The notes under the pieces are model-generated. The model was not told where the DNA came from. It saw nothing but the letters and a program-made list of their open reading frames with translations, and did not search any database. A stretch of 64,000 nucleotides of DNA from Listronotus oregonensis (taxonomy: Eukaryota; Arthropoda; Insecta; Coleoptera; Curculionidae): assembly GCA_019359885.1 (NCBI GenBank), contig JAHBCN010008858.1:1-64000 (forward strand). Reading direction: 5' to 3'. The stretch's first letter is position 1. The number at the start of each line of letters is the position of its first letter. Below are positions 24,740 through 35,279 of this stretch, piece after piece. A program made the position numbers and the translations under genes.

Positions 24740-25510
24740 TCCACAAAAAACTGGTGTGTGCTGGGTGTCGGACTAAGATTTTCTGACGTATTTTTTTCCG
24801 ATGAACACGAATCTGAAGTTAAAATTGGGGGTCAAATAGCAAAAAAATCGAGAAAACCACAAAAAACCGACACGGTACATTTGGACTACGACGATATAAA
24901 CTGTAAGAGATACAAAAAATTTCATAAAACAAAAAGAGAGCTTTTTAAATTGTCTATAAAAAAGTTATATAAACATTTTTGATAGGATAAATAATACAGG
25001 GCATATAAACGAAAAAGTAATTTTGACAAAAAATTTCAGTCCAAAATAGGAAGAAATATATTTTTTTTACCAATGTGATGTTTGTTTTTTTTTTAATAAT
25101 AAATAATTTATTTTATTCATTAAAATCCCAAATCACTTAAAATTTGCAGAAAAAATCCAAAAATTAAAAAAAATAAATGTTTATCTTAAAAAAATCCACA
25201 AAATTCGGTTTTTTGATTATAACTCGAAAAATATTGCATTTAGACAAAAATGATATATAACTTAAATTAAAGGCCTTATAAAAATACATAGTTTATATTT
25301 TATAAAGTTTTGTGTATCTTTTATAGTTTTGAAGATATTAACGTTTTAAATTAAAAAAAAATCGTTAATATTTGAAATTACGCCTTTTCTCGATTATTTG
25401 CTGTTTGATTTCCAATTTTTACTTCAGATTCGTGTTCAGCAAAAAAAATACTCTAGAAAATTTTAGTCCGACACCCAGCACACAACACTTTTTTTGCGGC
25501 CTGTGTAATT
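24740..25510. repeat. Palindrome with GTGTGCTGGGTGTCGGACTA ends
   Basis: 24745-24850 and 25390-25505 are inverse complements sharing GTGTGCTGGGTGTCGGACTA and GAACACGAATCTGAAGT. A third copy of the terminal block is at 38738-38782, showing that it is a dispersed family. Confidence 0.8.
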
Positions 25511-25705
25511 CATAAAATAAAAAACCAATTAATAAATAATTATTAAGAATATAGAAAGAGTTAGCAGAATTTTTAAGTTTTGTGTTTAAATAATTTAGAA
25601 TTTTACATGTGATGTCACAAATCTGATGATCCCCCATACCCCTTATCACACATTGTCACAATCCTCTACACTAGGCTGTCCCGTCCGTGTATGGGGATTT
25701 TTTTT

Positions 25706-26845
25706 GAGCTACGGTTACGCAAGTGGTATCAAAATTTGCGTTTTGATACAGAGATTATGATTATCATTAAATTTAATTAAATATTTGTCATCTTGAGTCC
25801 TCTACCGGTCCCTGAAGTTTCTAAAATTGGCCATTTTTAGGGTTCCTAACATTAACTCTAAATAAATCATACAAAATTTTGAGCTAGGGCTATGCAAGAG
25901 GTATCAAAAGTTGCGTTTTGATCCAAAGATTACGATTATCATCAAATTTAATTAAATTTTTGTCATCTTGAGGCCTCTACCGGTCCCTGAAGTTTCTAAA
26001 ATTGGCCATTTTAGGGTTCCTAACATTAACTCTAAATAAATCATACAAAATTTTGAGCTACGGCTATGCAAGAGGTATCAAAAGTTGCGTTTTGATCCAG
26101 AGATTACGATTATCATTAAATTTAATTAAATTTTTGTCATCTTGAGGCCTCTACCGGTCCCTGAAGTTTCTAAAATTGGCCATTTTTAGGGGTTTCTAAC
26201 ATTAACTCTAAATAAATCATACAAAATTTTGAGCTACGGCTATGCAAGAGGTATCAAAAGTTGCGTTTTGATACAGAGATTACGATTATCATTAAATTTA
26301 ATTAAATATTTGTCATCTTGAAGCCTCTACCGGTCCCTGAAGTTTCTAAAATTGGCCATATTAAGGGGTTCCTAACATTAACTCTAAATAAATCATACAA
26401 AATTTTGAGCTACGGCTATGCAAGAGGTATCAAGAGTTGCGTTTTGATACAGAGATTACGATTATCATTAAATTTAATTAAATATTTGTCATCTTGAGAC
26501 CTCTAACGGTCCCTGAAGTTTCTAAAATTGGCCATATTAAGGGGTTCCTAACATTAACTCTAAATAAATCATACAAAATTTTGAGCTACGGCTACGCAAG
26601 AGGTATCAAAAGTTGCGTTTTGATACAGAGATTACGATTATTATTAAATTTAATTAAATATTTGTCATCTTGAGGCCTCTACCGGTCCCTGAAGTTTCTA
26701 AAATTGGCCATTTTTAGGGGTTCCTAACATTAACTCTAAATAAATCATACAAAATTTTGAGCTACGGCTATGCAAGAGGTATCAAGAGTTGCGTTTTGAT
26801 ACAGAGATTACGATTATCATTAAATTTTATTAAATATTTGTCATC
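25706..26845. repeat. Satellite array, ~175-bp unit, about 6.5 copies
   Basis: The landmark GAGCTACGGCTATGCAAGAG recurs at 25706, 25881, 26055, 26231, 26407, 26583 and 26759, a period of 174-176 bp. Every unit contains GTTTTGAT-x-CAGAGATTACG, CTACCGGTCCCTGAAG and CCTAACATTAACTC. Units differ by only a few substitutions. The last is cut after about 87 bp and followed by an inverted CGGTAGAGGCCTCTA segment. The period is close to a nucleosome repeat, as in many centromeric satellites. Confidence 0.95.
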
Positions 26846-27080
26846 AAGGACCGGTAGAGGCCTCTAACGGTGCTTGAAAATGGGAATTTTAGTGACTTTT
26901 AGAAAAATAAGAATGCCGGTAGAGCCCTCAAGATATTTTTTAATCTTTTTTTTATTATTTTTATGGTAACCTACAACTTATAACGCAACTTTTGAGGGGT
27001 CTTGTGTAGCGAAATTTAAAAATAAAATATTACAGGACACCCTACTCTACACCCCTTCCCCTCGTAATGTATGGATGGCC

Positions 27081-27509
27081 CCTTTTACTAAATCAAAGAT
27101 TTTATTTACCAATTTAAAAATACCCCGTGCCATTTATATCTCTTTAGCTAAGTATACAAATAACAAACCCATAAAAACTCCGTAACAACGTCTTTATTTT
27201 CACACTAGCGCCCTTTTAGGCCGTGGCCTCCTGATTTATAATGCGGGGTGTAGAACATTCAATTTGAGGCTCAATTTGCCGAAAGTGGATTTGGGAGGCT
27301 TCACCGGAGCTTCAGACAATGAATTAGTGCATGTGGAGAGCGAACAGGGACGTACTCGAAACATTTTTTCATTTTATAGGGCTTTTTTCAACTCAAGGTT
27401 TTTTACCGCCGTGAGACAGTTTAAAAATATGTTCCATATGTTCTACATGTTCTATGCCGGATTAATAATGTATTATGTTTTTGTTGGGATTTCTCGCTTT
27501 GAAATTTTC
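27081..27509. other. Unassigned stretch
   Basis: A plus-strand frame at 27264-27512 has no recognisable domain; I do not call it. Confidence 0.35.
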
Positions 27510-27569
27510 TAGAAGATAAAACCACCTCGGTCCTGGTCCCGGGGTATAGCGAGCTGAGCCTGCTCAGCC

Positions 27570-29129
27570 CAAGGAAGTTTAAAGGTGTATGGAAGCCCAA
27601 TACTGTAGAACAAAATTGTCCAGGCGTGCAGGGCAGCGGGAATCGGGGGATTGGCCCCGCGGAGTTTGCGCAATGAATAGTAGGTCAGAGCCGGACTTCC
27701 ATAATTCTTTGTTACTATCTATAAAGTTGACATCATCAAATGTCAAATTCAAGCATTCACTGTTTTTTTTTATTTTTTGCACAAAATTGTTGGTTATTAA
27801 ACGATACTACCATAGAATATTTAAAATTATTGTGTGTGTAATATTGGATTTTATATCATCTGACATAATATGGAAAGAATAGATGGCGCCACTTTACAGC
27901 CTTCTATTTAAATGGTCGATATTTTTGGGAGTTTTGTATTTTTACCAAAAATCTTTGTAAATAAATAAAAACACGATTTTTAAAAATAAATTTCAAACAT
28001 TGTATGATAGTTTTATGTACTTATCACCAATTTTGTGATAAAAGAAGGGCGAGATAGTGTAAATGAGTTTAATCTAATCCTAAGATTGTGGTTGTACATT
28101 AAAAAGTGAAAATTTTTATAACTGCTTTTTAGGCATATACTTTTCACTAATAACAAACATTCATGAGACAGAATAACAGTGATTAAAAATGTTTAGTAAC
28201 CTTTGGTACCTAGGTATCCATTGTAACAGTAACCGTTAAATATTATGTGTCTACAGTATGTCGAGCTTAAAAAGTTGATAATGTAAGTTTAAGAAACCAA
28301 AAATCTAATTTCTTTTTAAACAAATACAGAAAAAGCAAAAAGGAACTTTAACATAAAATTGTACTTTCTTTTATTCAATTAGAGGGACCTGTATATATTT
28401 AAATTTGCCTGGTCTGCCCAGTAATTAATAATTTTGATTCTTTAAAAGAATGTTCTAAATTATTAAATGAAATAAAAGTACCTAAATGTAAACCTTATTA
28501 CTTTTTAATAACCCACAGAAATACACAAACATTGTGGAAATCATCTAAAAGATAGTTAAGATTGCCTTACTTTTCTCACTGCTATTTCCTATGAAATTTT
28601 CATTTTCTATAATTCATAATTGATATATTATTATTTATTCGGTTACCTAACGTTACGTCTCATAAGAAGCACCTAATTTAAATATAAGAAATACTTACCT
28701 AAAGTAATAAATGCCGGGTATGTTACCCTTAGATTTGCAAGATAAAACCATACAACCTCTAGTCATTTTGTTACGATATTATAAGTAACAAACAATAAAC
28801 ACAAAATTATAGTCACAATTTAATAAACACTAATCACTAAAATAAGAAGGTTTTTATCATTCCAAAAAAACTTCTGCAACCACAAAATATAATCACACAA
28901 AGCAAAACAATCGAAACTAATACGGCTCTCATAAAAGTATAATGTGTTGCCTATCTACACACTGATTTATCAGTGTGTAAGTAGGCAACACATTAAATTA
29001 TTTCGTGGAATTTCGTTATTGCGCAAAATCGGCGGGGCCAACTCTGACACTTATTTTAATACTGGGCTGGACATTTTTTGATCGAATGAGCCATAGCATT
29101 GGGCTTCCATACACCTTTAAACTTCCTTG
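27570..29129. mobile_element. Non-autonomous 8-bp-TSD element (hAT- or P-like), copy 2
   Basis: Same inverted ends as 4237-6235 and flanked by a perfect 8-bp repeat GCTCAGCC (27562-27569 and 29130-29137). At 1560 bp it is shorter than copy 1, mainly because it lacks the inner foldback. The related empty site at 23880-24515 shows one copy of the target. No transposase frame. Confidence 0.92.
28943..28990. repeat. Subterminal hairpin of the 8-bp-TSD element
   Basis: GTGTTGCCTA and its complement flank ACACTGATTTATCAGTGT, making a stem of about 20 bp with a 4-6 base loop. The equivalent in copy 1 (near 6050-6100) is retained with mismatches. Confidence 0.75.
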
Positions 29130-29943
29130 GCTCAGCCCTATTGATTCCTATGAACTGGCATATCGCTTAAAACAGAAAAAAAAATCCCCAAAAAACCATA
29201 AAAAATTCAGAACACTTATCAACGTTTCGGTGGCAAGTCGGCCACCGTTGTCAAGATGAAATTAAAAGAAAAACAAAATTTAAAAATAAAACTAAATTTT
29301 AAAGAAATTTTGGTTTAAAAATTTAGGAAATTCTAAAAGATTTTGAATATTTATGGCGTTTTGTCACAAATGAAATATTAGTTTGTTTGACTGGTATTAT
29401 TTACAATTTTTAAAAAGACAAAAAAGGTGGTGTGGTGTTTTAATTGATTTTAAGTTTACCTGAAATTACTTTAGCATCAAGCTTAGGTAACCAATATATT
29501 ATTAAAATTAACAAAAAATTTTTGCTACACAATAATTTTTAAAAGAAAAATTATTTGGCTTTTTTTTAAATAATAATATTTATATATTATTTTTAAAAAT
29601 TATACTTTTTTATATATTATTATGAAGAGTGCTACACTCATCCGATGATAACCAATGAATTTGAGATAACATTTATATCTTATAACGAGTTGCCAATGTT
29701 TTCAAGTAGGTTTATTTTATATTTTTATATAATTTCATAAAAATAATTATTTTATTATAGTACTTAAAAATAAATAAATTTTATAAAGAATTAAATCTTT
29801 TATATCTTTTCATGTTTTTTTTTTGTTACTAATATTGCAAGAGCAGACTAGCTTTTTATAATAATATATAAAAAAAGTATAATTTTTAACAAAAATATCT
29901 TTATTCTGGAGAAGAGCCTTATAATTGTTCTTTAAAATTGAAT

Positions 29944-30083
<140 letters not shown>

Positions 30084-30938
30084 CAGTGCAAGATTCGAGT
30101 GCATGCATGGGGATCTCGGAAACCCTAAGAGATACGAAGTCGGTTAAATTATGGCAAAGTTGCGCATTTAGGTGCCTAACAACATGCCTATTAGAAAGTT
30201 GTAAAATTCTGAGTACTTCCGGAGATATCCGGAAAAAGCCGAAATTTGCTAATTTCGTTTTTAATTCTCCCTAACGTTATTTAAAGAGATATGGAAAAAC
30301 AAAAGACACTTTTTTATGGCCACTTCTTAAGCTCTACAAAACAGCTTTGAGAGATTTTTCGTACGACGTTTTGTTTTCGTTAAACCATCATCAACTTTAT
30401 TTTTTAAATACGGACCTGAGTTGTTTATTTAATTTTTTTAAACCTCTTATTATCCCAATTACAAAAATGTATAACACTTAATATTTATTAACAAAAATAA
30501 GAAATGATGTGCGTTCCTTGTCTAACTCATTGCCTCTTATGGAAAATATGTTTATTTAACAGAAAAATATTAAGTGTTATTCATCATTGTAATTGGAATT
30601 ATAACTGCTTCAAAAAAATGCAATAAACAATTGAGTGCCGTATTTAAAAAATAAAGTTGATGATGGTTTAACGAAAACGAAACGTTGTACGAAAAATTTC
30701 TCAACGCTGTTTTGTAGAGCTTAAAAAGTGGCCATGAGAAAATGTCTTTTGTTTTTCCATATCTCTTTAAATAACGTCAGAAAAAAATAAAAACCAAATC
30801 GGCAAATTTCGATTTTTCCACGATACTCAATCTCGGAATTTCAACTTCTAATAAGCATGTTGTTAGGCACCCAAATGCCAACTTTTCCATAATTTAAAGA
30901 TTGTATCTTTAGGGTTTGATTATGCATGACTAATCTGG

Positions 30939-31068
<130 letters not shown>

Positions 31069-31290
31069 ACAAAAATTAATAGACTTCTCTCCAGAATAAA
31101 GATATTTATATATTATTTTAAAAAATTATACTTTTTTATATTTTATTATAAAAAGCTAGTCTGTTCTTGCAATAATAGTAACAAAAAATATGAAAAGATA
31201 TAAAAGATTTAATTCTTTATAAAATTGATTTGTTTTAAGTATTGTAATAAAAAATTATTTTTATAAAATTATATAAAAATAGAAAATATA

Positions 31291-31640
31291 TTTTGTGTTT
31301 TTGATGTATGATATATGTTCTTTTATGCATTTGGCTAATGGTCTGGAAGTTTTACCCATATAAAATTTATTACATTCACAAGGGATCTTATAAATAACAT
31401 TTTTTGTGTTTTCGTTTATATTGTATGGTTTTGTGTTTGTTACTTGAGATCTAATTGTGTTTTAAAAATAGTACGAATATTAAATTTATTAACAATTCGT
31501 TGAATTTTATTTCATAAGCCAAAAATAGATGGTAAAAATAAATTTGTAATAGGTCTATTTTGATTTTGTTTTAAATTTGGTTGTTCAAATTTTAGAAAGC
31601 ATTTGTTTATAAAATCAAGAGGATAATTATTTTAAACTAA
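31291..31640 (-). pseudogene. Penelope-like element, GIY-YIG endonuclease remnant
   Basis: The minus strand reads NNYPLDFINKCF, then IVNKFNIRTIFKTQ, then VIYKIPCECNKFYMGKTSRP and LAKCIKEH. This is the C-terminal endonuclease of Penelope-like retroelements: YKIPC-x-C, Y-x-G-x-T-x-R and EH are its landmarks; the first Tyr of GIY corresponds to the Y of VIYK and the second motif to FYMG. Stops and a frameshift separate the segments. The reverse transcriptase that should precede it is not found. It directly adjoins the palindrome 29715-31290, which may derive from the same element's untranslated parts. Confidence 0.8.
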
Positions 31641-32019
31641 AATATCTTATTATTTTAAAGTTAAAATTTAAGTATTTGTTGTCTTTTGAATCAAAATAAA
31701 AAAATAGAAGAGAATTTTTAAAGATATTTTAGCTCAAAATAAATGCCCTCTTGAAACAAACTACCTTTAAACAGCTTTAAATTAATTTTAAAATAAGATG
31801 AGCATTCTAGAGAAAATGTAAATTTGGTTTTCAGCATACAGTAAAATCTCTTTATTTGCGAGGTATATGTTCCGTAAATATGCGGCGAATACAGAAGCCA
31901 CTAATATGGAATGGTAATTTATATGGGATTATAGAGGATACGTTTCTGACAAAATAAAAAACAAGTATATAAAAAATGAATCTTATTAAAGGTTTTTACC
32001 ATGACCATATTGATTAATT

Positions 32020-32420
32020 ATTATCTTCAGGTTTAAGCAATGGTTTAAAGAATTTTAATTTTTCTTGCTTGGCAGTTTTTAAAAGCTCCTTTAATTCAGA
32101 CTAATATTCAGCAGTGGCATTAGCAATTTGTCTCTTAAAAATAAGACTTTTTTCCATAGACGGATCAATTTTCATAAAGAAATCACAAAGCTCATGTGCC
32201 ATTCTTAGACCTTTACTTAGATTTTTCAAATTAAATGTCACGTTTCCCGTGCTTGTTAAAGCCTCTTCTTCAATGGGCTATGAATTTTACATTTCCTCCA
32301 AGTCGGTTTCAATTAAACCTTCATTTTGCGATTTAAGCAACTTCAGAATGTCACTTGATTCTATCTGTTCGAACCCATCTTGACCTATTCCATTCGCAAT
32401 TTCGGCTATTAGTCCATTTG
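32020..32420 (-). pseudogene. Pogo/Tigger-like transposase C terminus, inverted copy
   Basis: The minus strand gives NGIGQDGFEQIESSDILKLL, GNVTFNLKNLSKGLRMAHEL and FKRQIANATAEY. It is homologous to the plus-strand copy at 33245-33640 but has extra stops, so the two have diverged since the inversion or come from separate insertions. Confidence 0.65.
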
Positions 32421-32839
32421 ACGACGCGTTTATAAAGGATATTCGGTTGGATACCTACATATTGGAATCCTTTTTATCAATGTGTATGTACGGATGTACC
32501 GATTAAATCCACGAATAAAGAAATCTTCAGCTGCGAATATAGGAATTTTAATTTTAATCCGCGAATAGTGAAAACGCAAATGAAGGAAACGCGAATAAGG
32601 AGTACTACGGCTCATTTCTAGGTAAAAATAATTCTAATAGTAATAGTAATAAGTAGAGAGCAGGAATTAAAGCCAAATAATCTGGAGCAGCGACTTCAGC
32701 TTGTTCAATGAATACAGAAAATCTATGAGTTGATAAGAATTGTCAATTTTTTTTATTTATATCTTTCAGCTTATGTAAAAAAACATAACTGCTTGGTTTG
32801 GAGGGATTAAATCTAAGGGAAAACTTAGAGGAAACTTAT

Positions 32840-33145
32840 GCTTAGACAGCGTGTCACTGTTTGGTGTGGCTACTAAATGCTGGATATTATTGGGCCATTT
32901 TTAATCGAGAATGAAGAAATATATGTTGCTTATGATGGATCCAATACGGTATTGGGTTTCAACAGGATAATGCAACATGCCATACCACCTGAAAGACAGT
33001 GGTAACGTCAATTAGCCGCCGAGATTTTGTGATCTGACTCCACTTGATTAAATTCCGTGCAGCTACTTAAAAACAAGGTGTATGTTACCACATCACACAA
33101 TCACAAGGAATTTCCAATCTAGAGAATTAGGTCCGTCATTGGTGA
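32840..33145 (+). pseudogene. Mariner-type transposase fragment
   Basis: Reads RVTVWCG, IIGPF-x-IENE, then GFQQDNATCHT, matching the block V-x-VWCG, IIGP-F-F-x-N and FQQDGA-x-x-HT with the second catalytic aspartate, followed by weaker SRRDF and a CDLTPLD-like remnant. Several stops. Only about a third of a transposase remains. Confidence 0.65.
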
Positions 33146-33244
33146 AATAAAACTTAACTTGTGTTTAGGCATTCGCGGATCTAATCGGTACATCGGTACA
33201 TACACATTGATAAAAATGATTCCAATATGTAGGTATCCAACCAA

Positions 33245-33640
33245 ATAACTTTTGTAAGCGCGTCGTCAAATGGACTAATAGCCAAAATTGTGAATGGAAT
33301 AGGACGAGATGGTTTCGAACAGATAGAATTAAATGACATTCAGAAGTTGCTCAAATCGCAAGATGAAGATTTAACTGAAACCGACTTGGGAGAAATTTTA
33401 AATCCACAGCTCATTGAAGAAGAGGCTTCAACATGCACGGGAAACGTGACATTTAATTTGAAAAATATAAGTGGAGGTTTAAGAATGGCAAATGAGCTTT
33501 ATGATTTCTATATGAAAATTGCTAATGCCACTGCTGACTATCAGTCTGAATTAAAGGAGCTTTTAAAAATGCCAAGCAAGAAAAAATTACAAAATTCTTT
33601 AAACCATTGCCTAAGCCTGAAGATAATAATAATCAATATG
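33245..33640 (+). pseudogene. Pogo/Tigger-like transposase C terminus
   Basis: Contains ELNDIQKLLKSQDEDLTETD, then GNVTFNLKNISGGLRMANEL and ATADYQSELKELL. The pattern L-x-x-x-DI-x-LL-x-x-x-x-E-L-T is typical of the acidic C-terminal region of Tigger/Jerky transposases. The upstream DDE core and HTH are absent. It lies about 0.9 kb before the foxo start but has no splice relationship with it that I can see. Confidence 0.6.
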
Positions 33641-34327
33641 GTCAAAAACTTCAATTAAATTCATTTTTTTATATACTTTTTTTATTTTGTACCTAGGAAC
33701 GTATCCTCTATAATTCCATATTACCTGATCATATTTCAAACTATACCCCGCGAATAAAAATTTTCCTGTACAGAAGTACTGGTATTCATTAGCTGTCAAT
33801 ACGAACTGTCAATAAGTTCTGTCATTCGATAGGAAATGTCGCTATTAAGTTTCGTTGTTTTATTTTTCTAAAAATAGTAGTACTTTTTTATAAACAAGTG
33901 TTAACTTTTATGTTGATCTCATTCGTATATTTACAGCTGTTCAAACTTGGCGTGTCCCAATATTTTTTGCAAATTGCGAACTTTTCACGCGCACCCCGTC
34001 TCACCATCCATCAGAGTATCTCTTCTCCACGTCTCTCCTGCCGATGCCGCCGTAATTGCGAATTACGCAACCACCAGCGGGCCATCAGCGGCGCGCCGTG
34101 ACTTCGCTGCCTCCGTGGCGCCAAACTTCGAGCCTGCGCACCAGGTCGTGGTGCCGCCAACGCGTCCGTCGTGGATATCGTCTGCGTAGCTCGGCATTCT
34201 CGTTGCGACCGGAGCGAAGGAAGGTTCGCGTTGAAACTCACTTATTTACGTAGTGCTTTTCGTCGAGCGTGAATTAGACACTGCGTCATCATCTATCAAA
34301 ACGAGTTTTTGCGAACGTTTCGGCAGA

Positions 34328-34339
34328 ATGGCCTCCTAG
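34328..34339 (+). promoter_or_regulatory. Minimal upstream open reading frame (MAS-stop)
   Basis: ATG GCC TCC TAG in the presumed foxo leader. A comparable ATG CCG CCG TAA is at 34044-34055. Confidence 0.35.
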
Positions 34340-34464
34340 AGCTCGCTGTCTATCGAATTCCGTGAGTTTCGAGAAGTTTTCACGACTTGACACACCGTAG
34401 TGCGCTACATTTTGGACTTTGCCGTTTGTTTATCAGTGAGTGATCTCCACGAGGTGACGATACC

Positions 34465-34485
34465 ATGACGACTTGTTTACTCTAG
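34465..34485 (+). promoter_or_regulatory. Upstream open reading frame of six codons
   Basis: ATG ACG ACT TGT TTA CTC TAG, preceded by ACC, ends 96 bp before the foxo ATG and in the same frame. Its TAG is the in-frame stop that bounds the foxo frame upstream. Confidence 0.4.
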
Positions 34486-34581
34486 TGTGAAAAGTGTCCT
34501 TCACGAACAACGCAGATTCATCTTCTTCTCCTTCAACAAATTAACATTTTTTTGACCGCAGCTTTTTCACCAACCAAATAT

Positions 34582-34809
34582 ATGAACGGACCATATTCAG
34601 GCTATAGTCCTCTAGCCAAGATGAACTTGAATATCATGGAACCTCTGGCAGAGGTGGACGGGTTTGAACCCCAAACGAGGGCGCGATCCAACACGTGGCC
34701 TTTGCCAAGGCCGGAAAATTTTGTGGATCCTCCAGAGGATGGAGCGCAGTGTGGCGGGGCGGCGGGAGGAATGCCCGTCAGCGGGGGCGGCAACAAGTGT
34801 CCCGTGCCG
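34582..34809 (+). CDS. foxo: foxo, first coding exon (N terminus with Akt site)
   Basis: Encodes 76 residues starting MNGPYSGYSPLAKMNLNIME. Residues 20-46 (PLAEVDGFEPQTRARSNTWP and on through LPRPENF) are the signature N terminus of FOXO proteins. RARSNT holds the Akt consensus R-x-R-x-x-T with Thr38, and RSNTWP is the 14-3-3 site, equivalent to human FOXO1 Thr24. Phosphorylation there by Akt in insulin signalling keeps FOXO out of the nucleus. A glycine-rich linker follows. The exon ends after a complete codon (phase 0) at the donor GTTAGT. The first ATG after the in-frame stop at 34483 was chosen; ATGs at 34621 and 34636 are alternatives. The Thr site is downstream of all three. Confidence 0.93.
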
Positions 34810-35279
34810 GTTAGTTTCTGTTTATATTTGTTGCTTTGGTCGATGTATTTTATGGAGATATTTTATTTATAGATTTGCTATTGAAACGCCTCCACTTTGT
34901 TGGGTGTCTTTGAAATTTACAAATAAGGGTTACGAAATACGTTTAAGAAATATATATATTGATATTTACAGAACAAAAAAGAGATTACGAGCTGCGAAAA
35001 TGTTTGGTTAGGGAGAAAAAGGCATGCTGATTTTTTTAAGCTAATAAAAGCTATTTTTAAGGATGTCCATCGTTGTTTTTGTCCCAGTGTGACGTAACTA
35101 GTTGTTTGTTTTGAAATAGTTCTATTCGTTGGCGATCAATGACGTCATTATTAATTGATTAGTAGTGTTGATGATACAAAAAAATGGTTATAAAAATTAC
35201 GTAGCATGGTTATCAGTGGGGACTTAAGGATTTTCTAATTTTTTTATCTAAAAAGTGAGACCTCGGACTCACATCAAAT

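Larger units (their letters stand above)
24516..27080. mobile_element. 2.6 kb TIR element carrying a satellite array
   Basis: The left end GGGGCTATCCATAAACTACG is the inverse complement, with few changes, of the right end (about 27055-27075). Next to each end are pyrimidine-rich segments and GTCACA-type motifs seen in widespread insect elements that start GGGGCCATCCAT. Inside are a palindrome (24740-25510) and seven units of a ~175-bp tandem repeat (25706-26845). No transposase is visible. Superfamily is unassigned. Confidence 0.65.
27510..29530 (-). mobile_element. Penelope-like tail repeat, copy occupied by a nested element
   Basis: Flanks 27510-27569 and 29138-29530 match the repeat at 23880-24515. 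On the minus strand near 29250-29218 the tail forms GGTGGC - six-base loop - GCCACC followed at once by GAAACGTTG. Confidence 0.6.
31842..33830. mobile_element. Inverted pair of pogo/Tigger-like ends around another transposase fragment
   Basis: 31842 begins CAGTAAAATCTCTTTATTTG after TA, a pogo/Tigger-like terminus. The left arm (31842-32520) and right arm (33150-33800) are inverse complements and each encodes the same transposase C terminus. The spacer holds a mariner-type fragment (32840-33145). The right end lies only about 100-150 bp from the GC-rich foxo leader. Confidence 0.75.
33940..34581 (+). promoter_or_regulatory. foxo: GC- and CpG-rich foxo promoter/5' leader region
   Basis: Between about 33980 and 34260 the sequence becomes strikingly GC- and CpG-rich against an AT-rich background, with GGCGCGCC, GACGCG and CGTCG motifs. 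This marks an unmethylated promoter or 5' UTR just upstream of the foxo coding exon. ATCAGTGAG at 34432 fits an arthropod initiator, but no TATA box or DPE convinces me. At least three minimal upstream open frames occur. The transcription start cannot be fixed from sequence alone, and a 3' splice site at 34560 (TTTTTTTGACCGCAG) is also possible. Confidence 0.55.

Noticed and set aside
25706..26845. CRISPR array
   Set aside because: The ~175-bp units are contiguous and similar throughout; there are no unique spacers, and the DNA is eukaryotic.
29216..29260. Canonical hammerhead ribozyme in the Penelope tail
   Set aside because: Stem II and GAAA are present, but the CUGANGA core does not align without a bulge and two changed essential positions; I report only a related motif.
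34432..34470. Initiator plus DPE core promoter for foxo
   Set aside because: ATCAGTGAG fits an initiator, but the +28 region has no DPE and there is no TATA box; the match alone is not significant.
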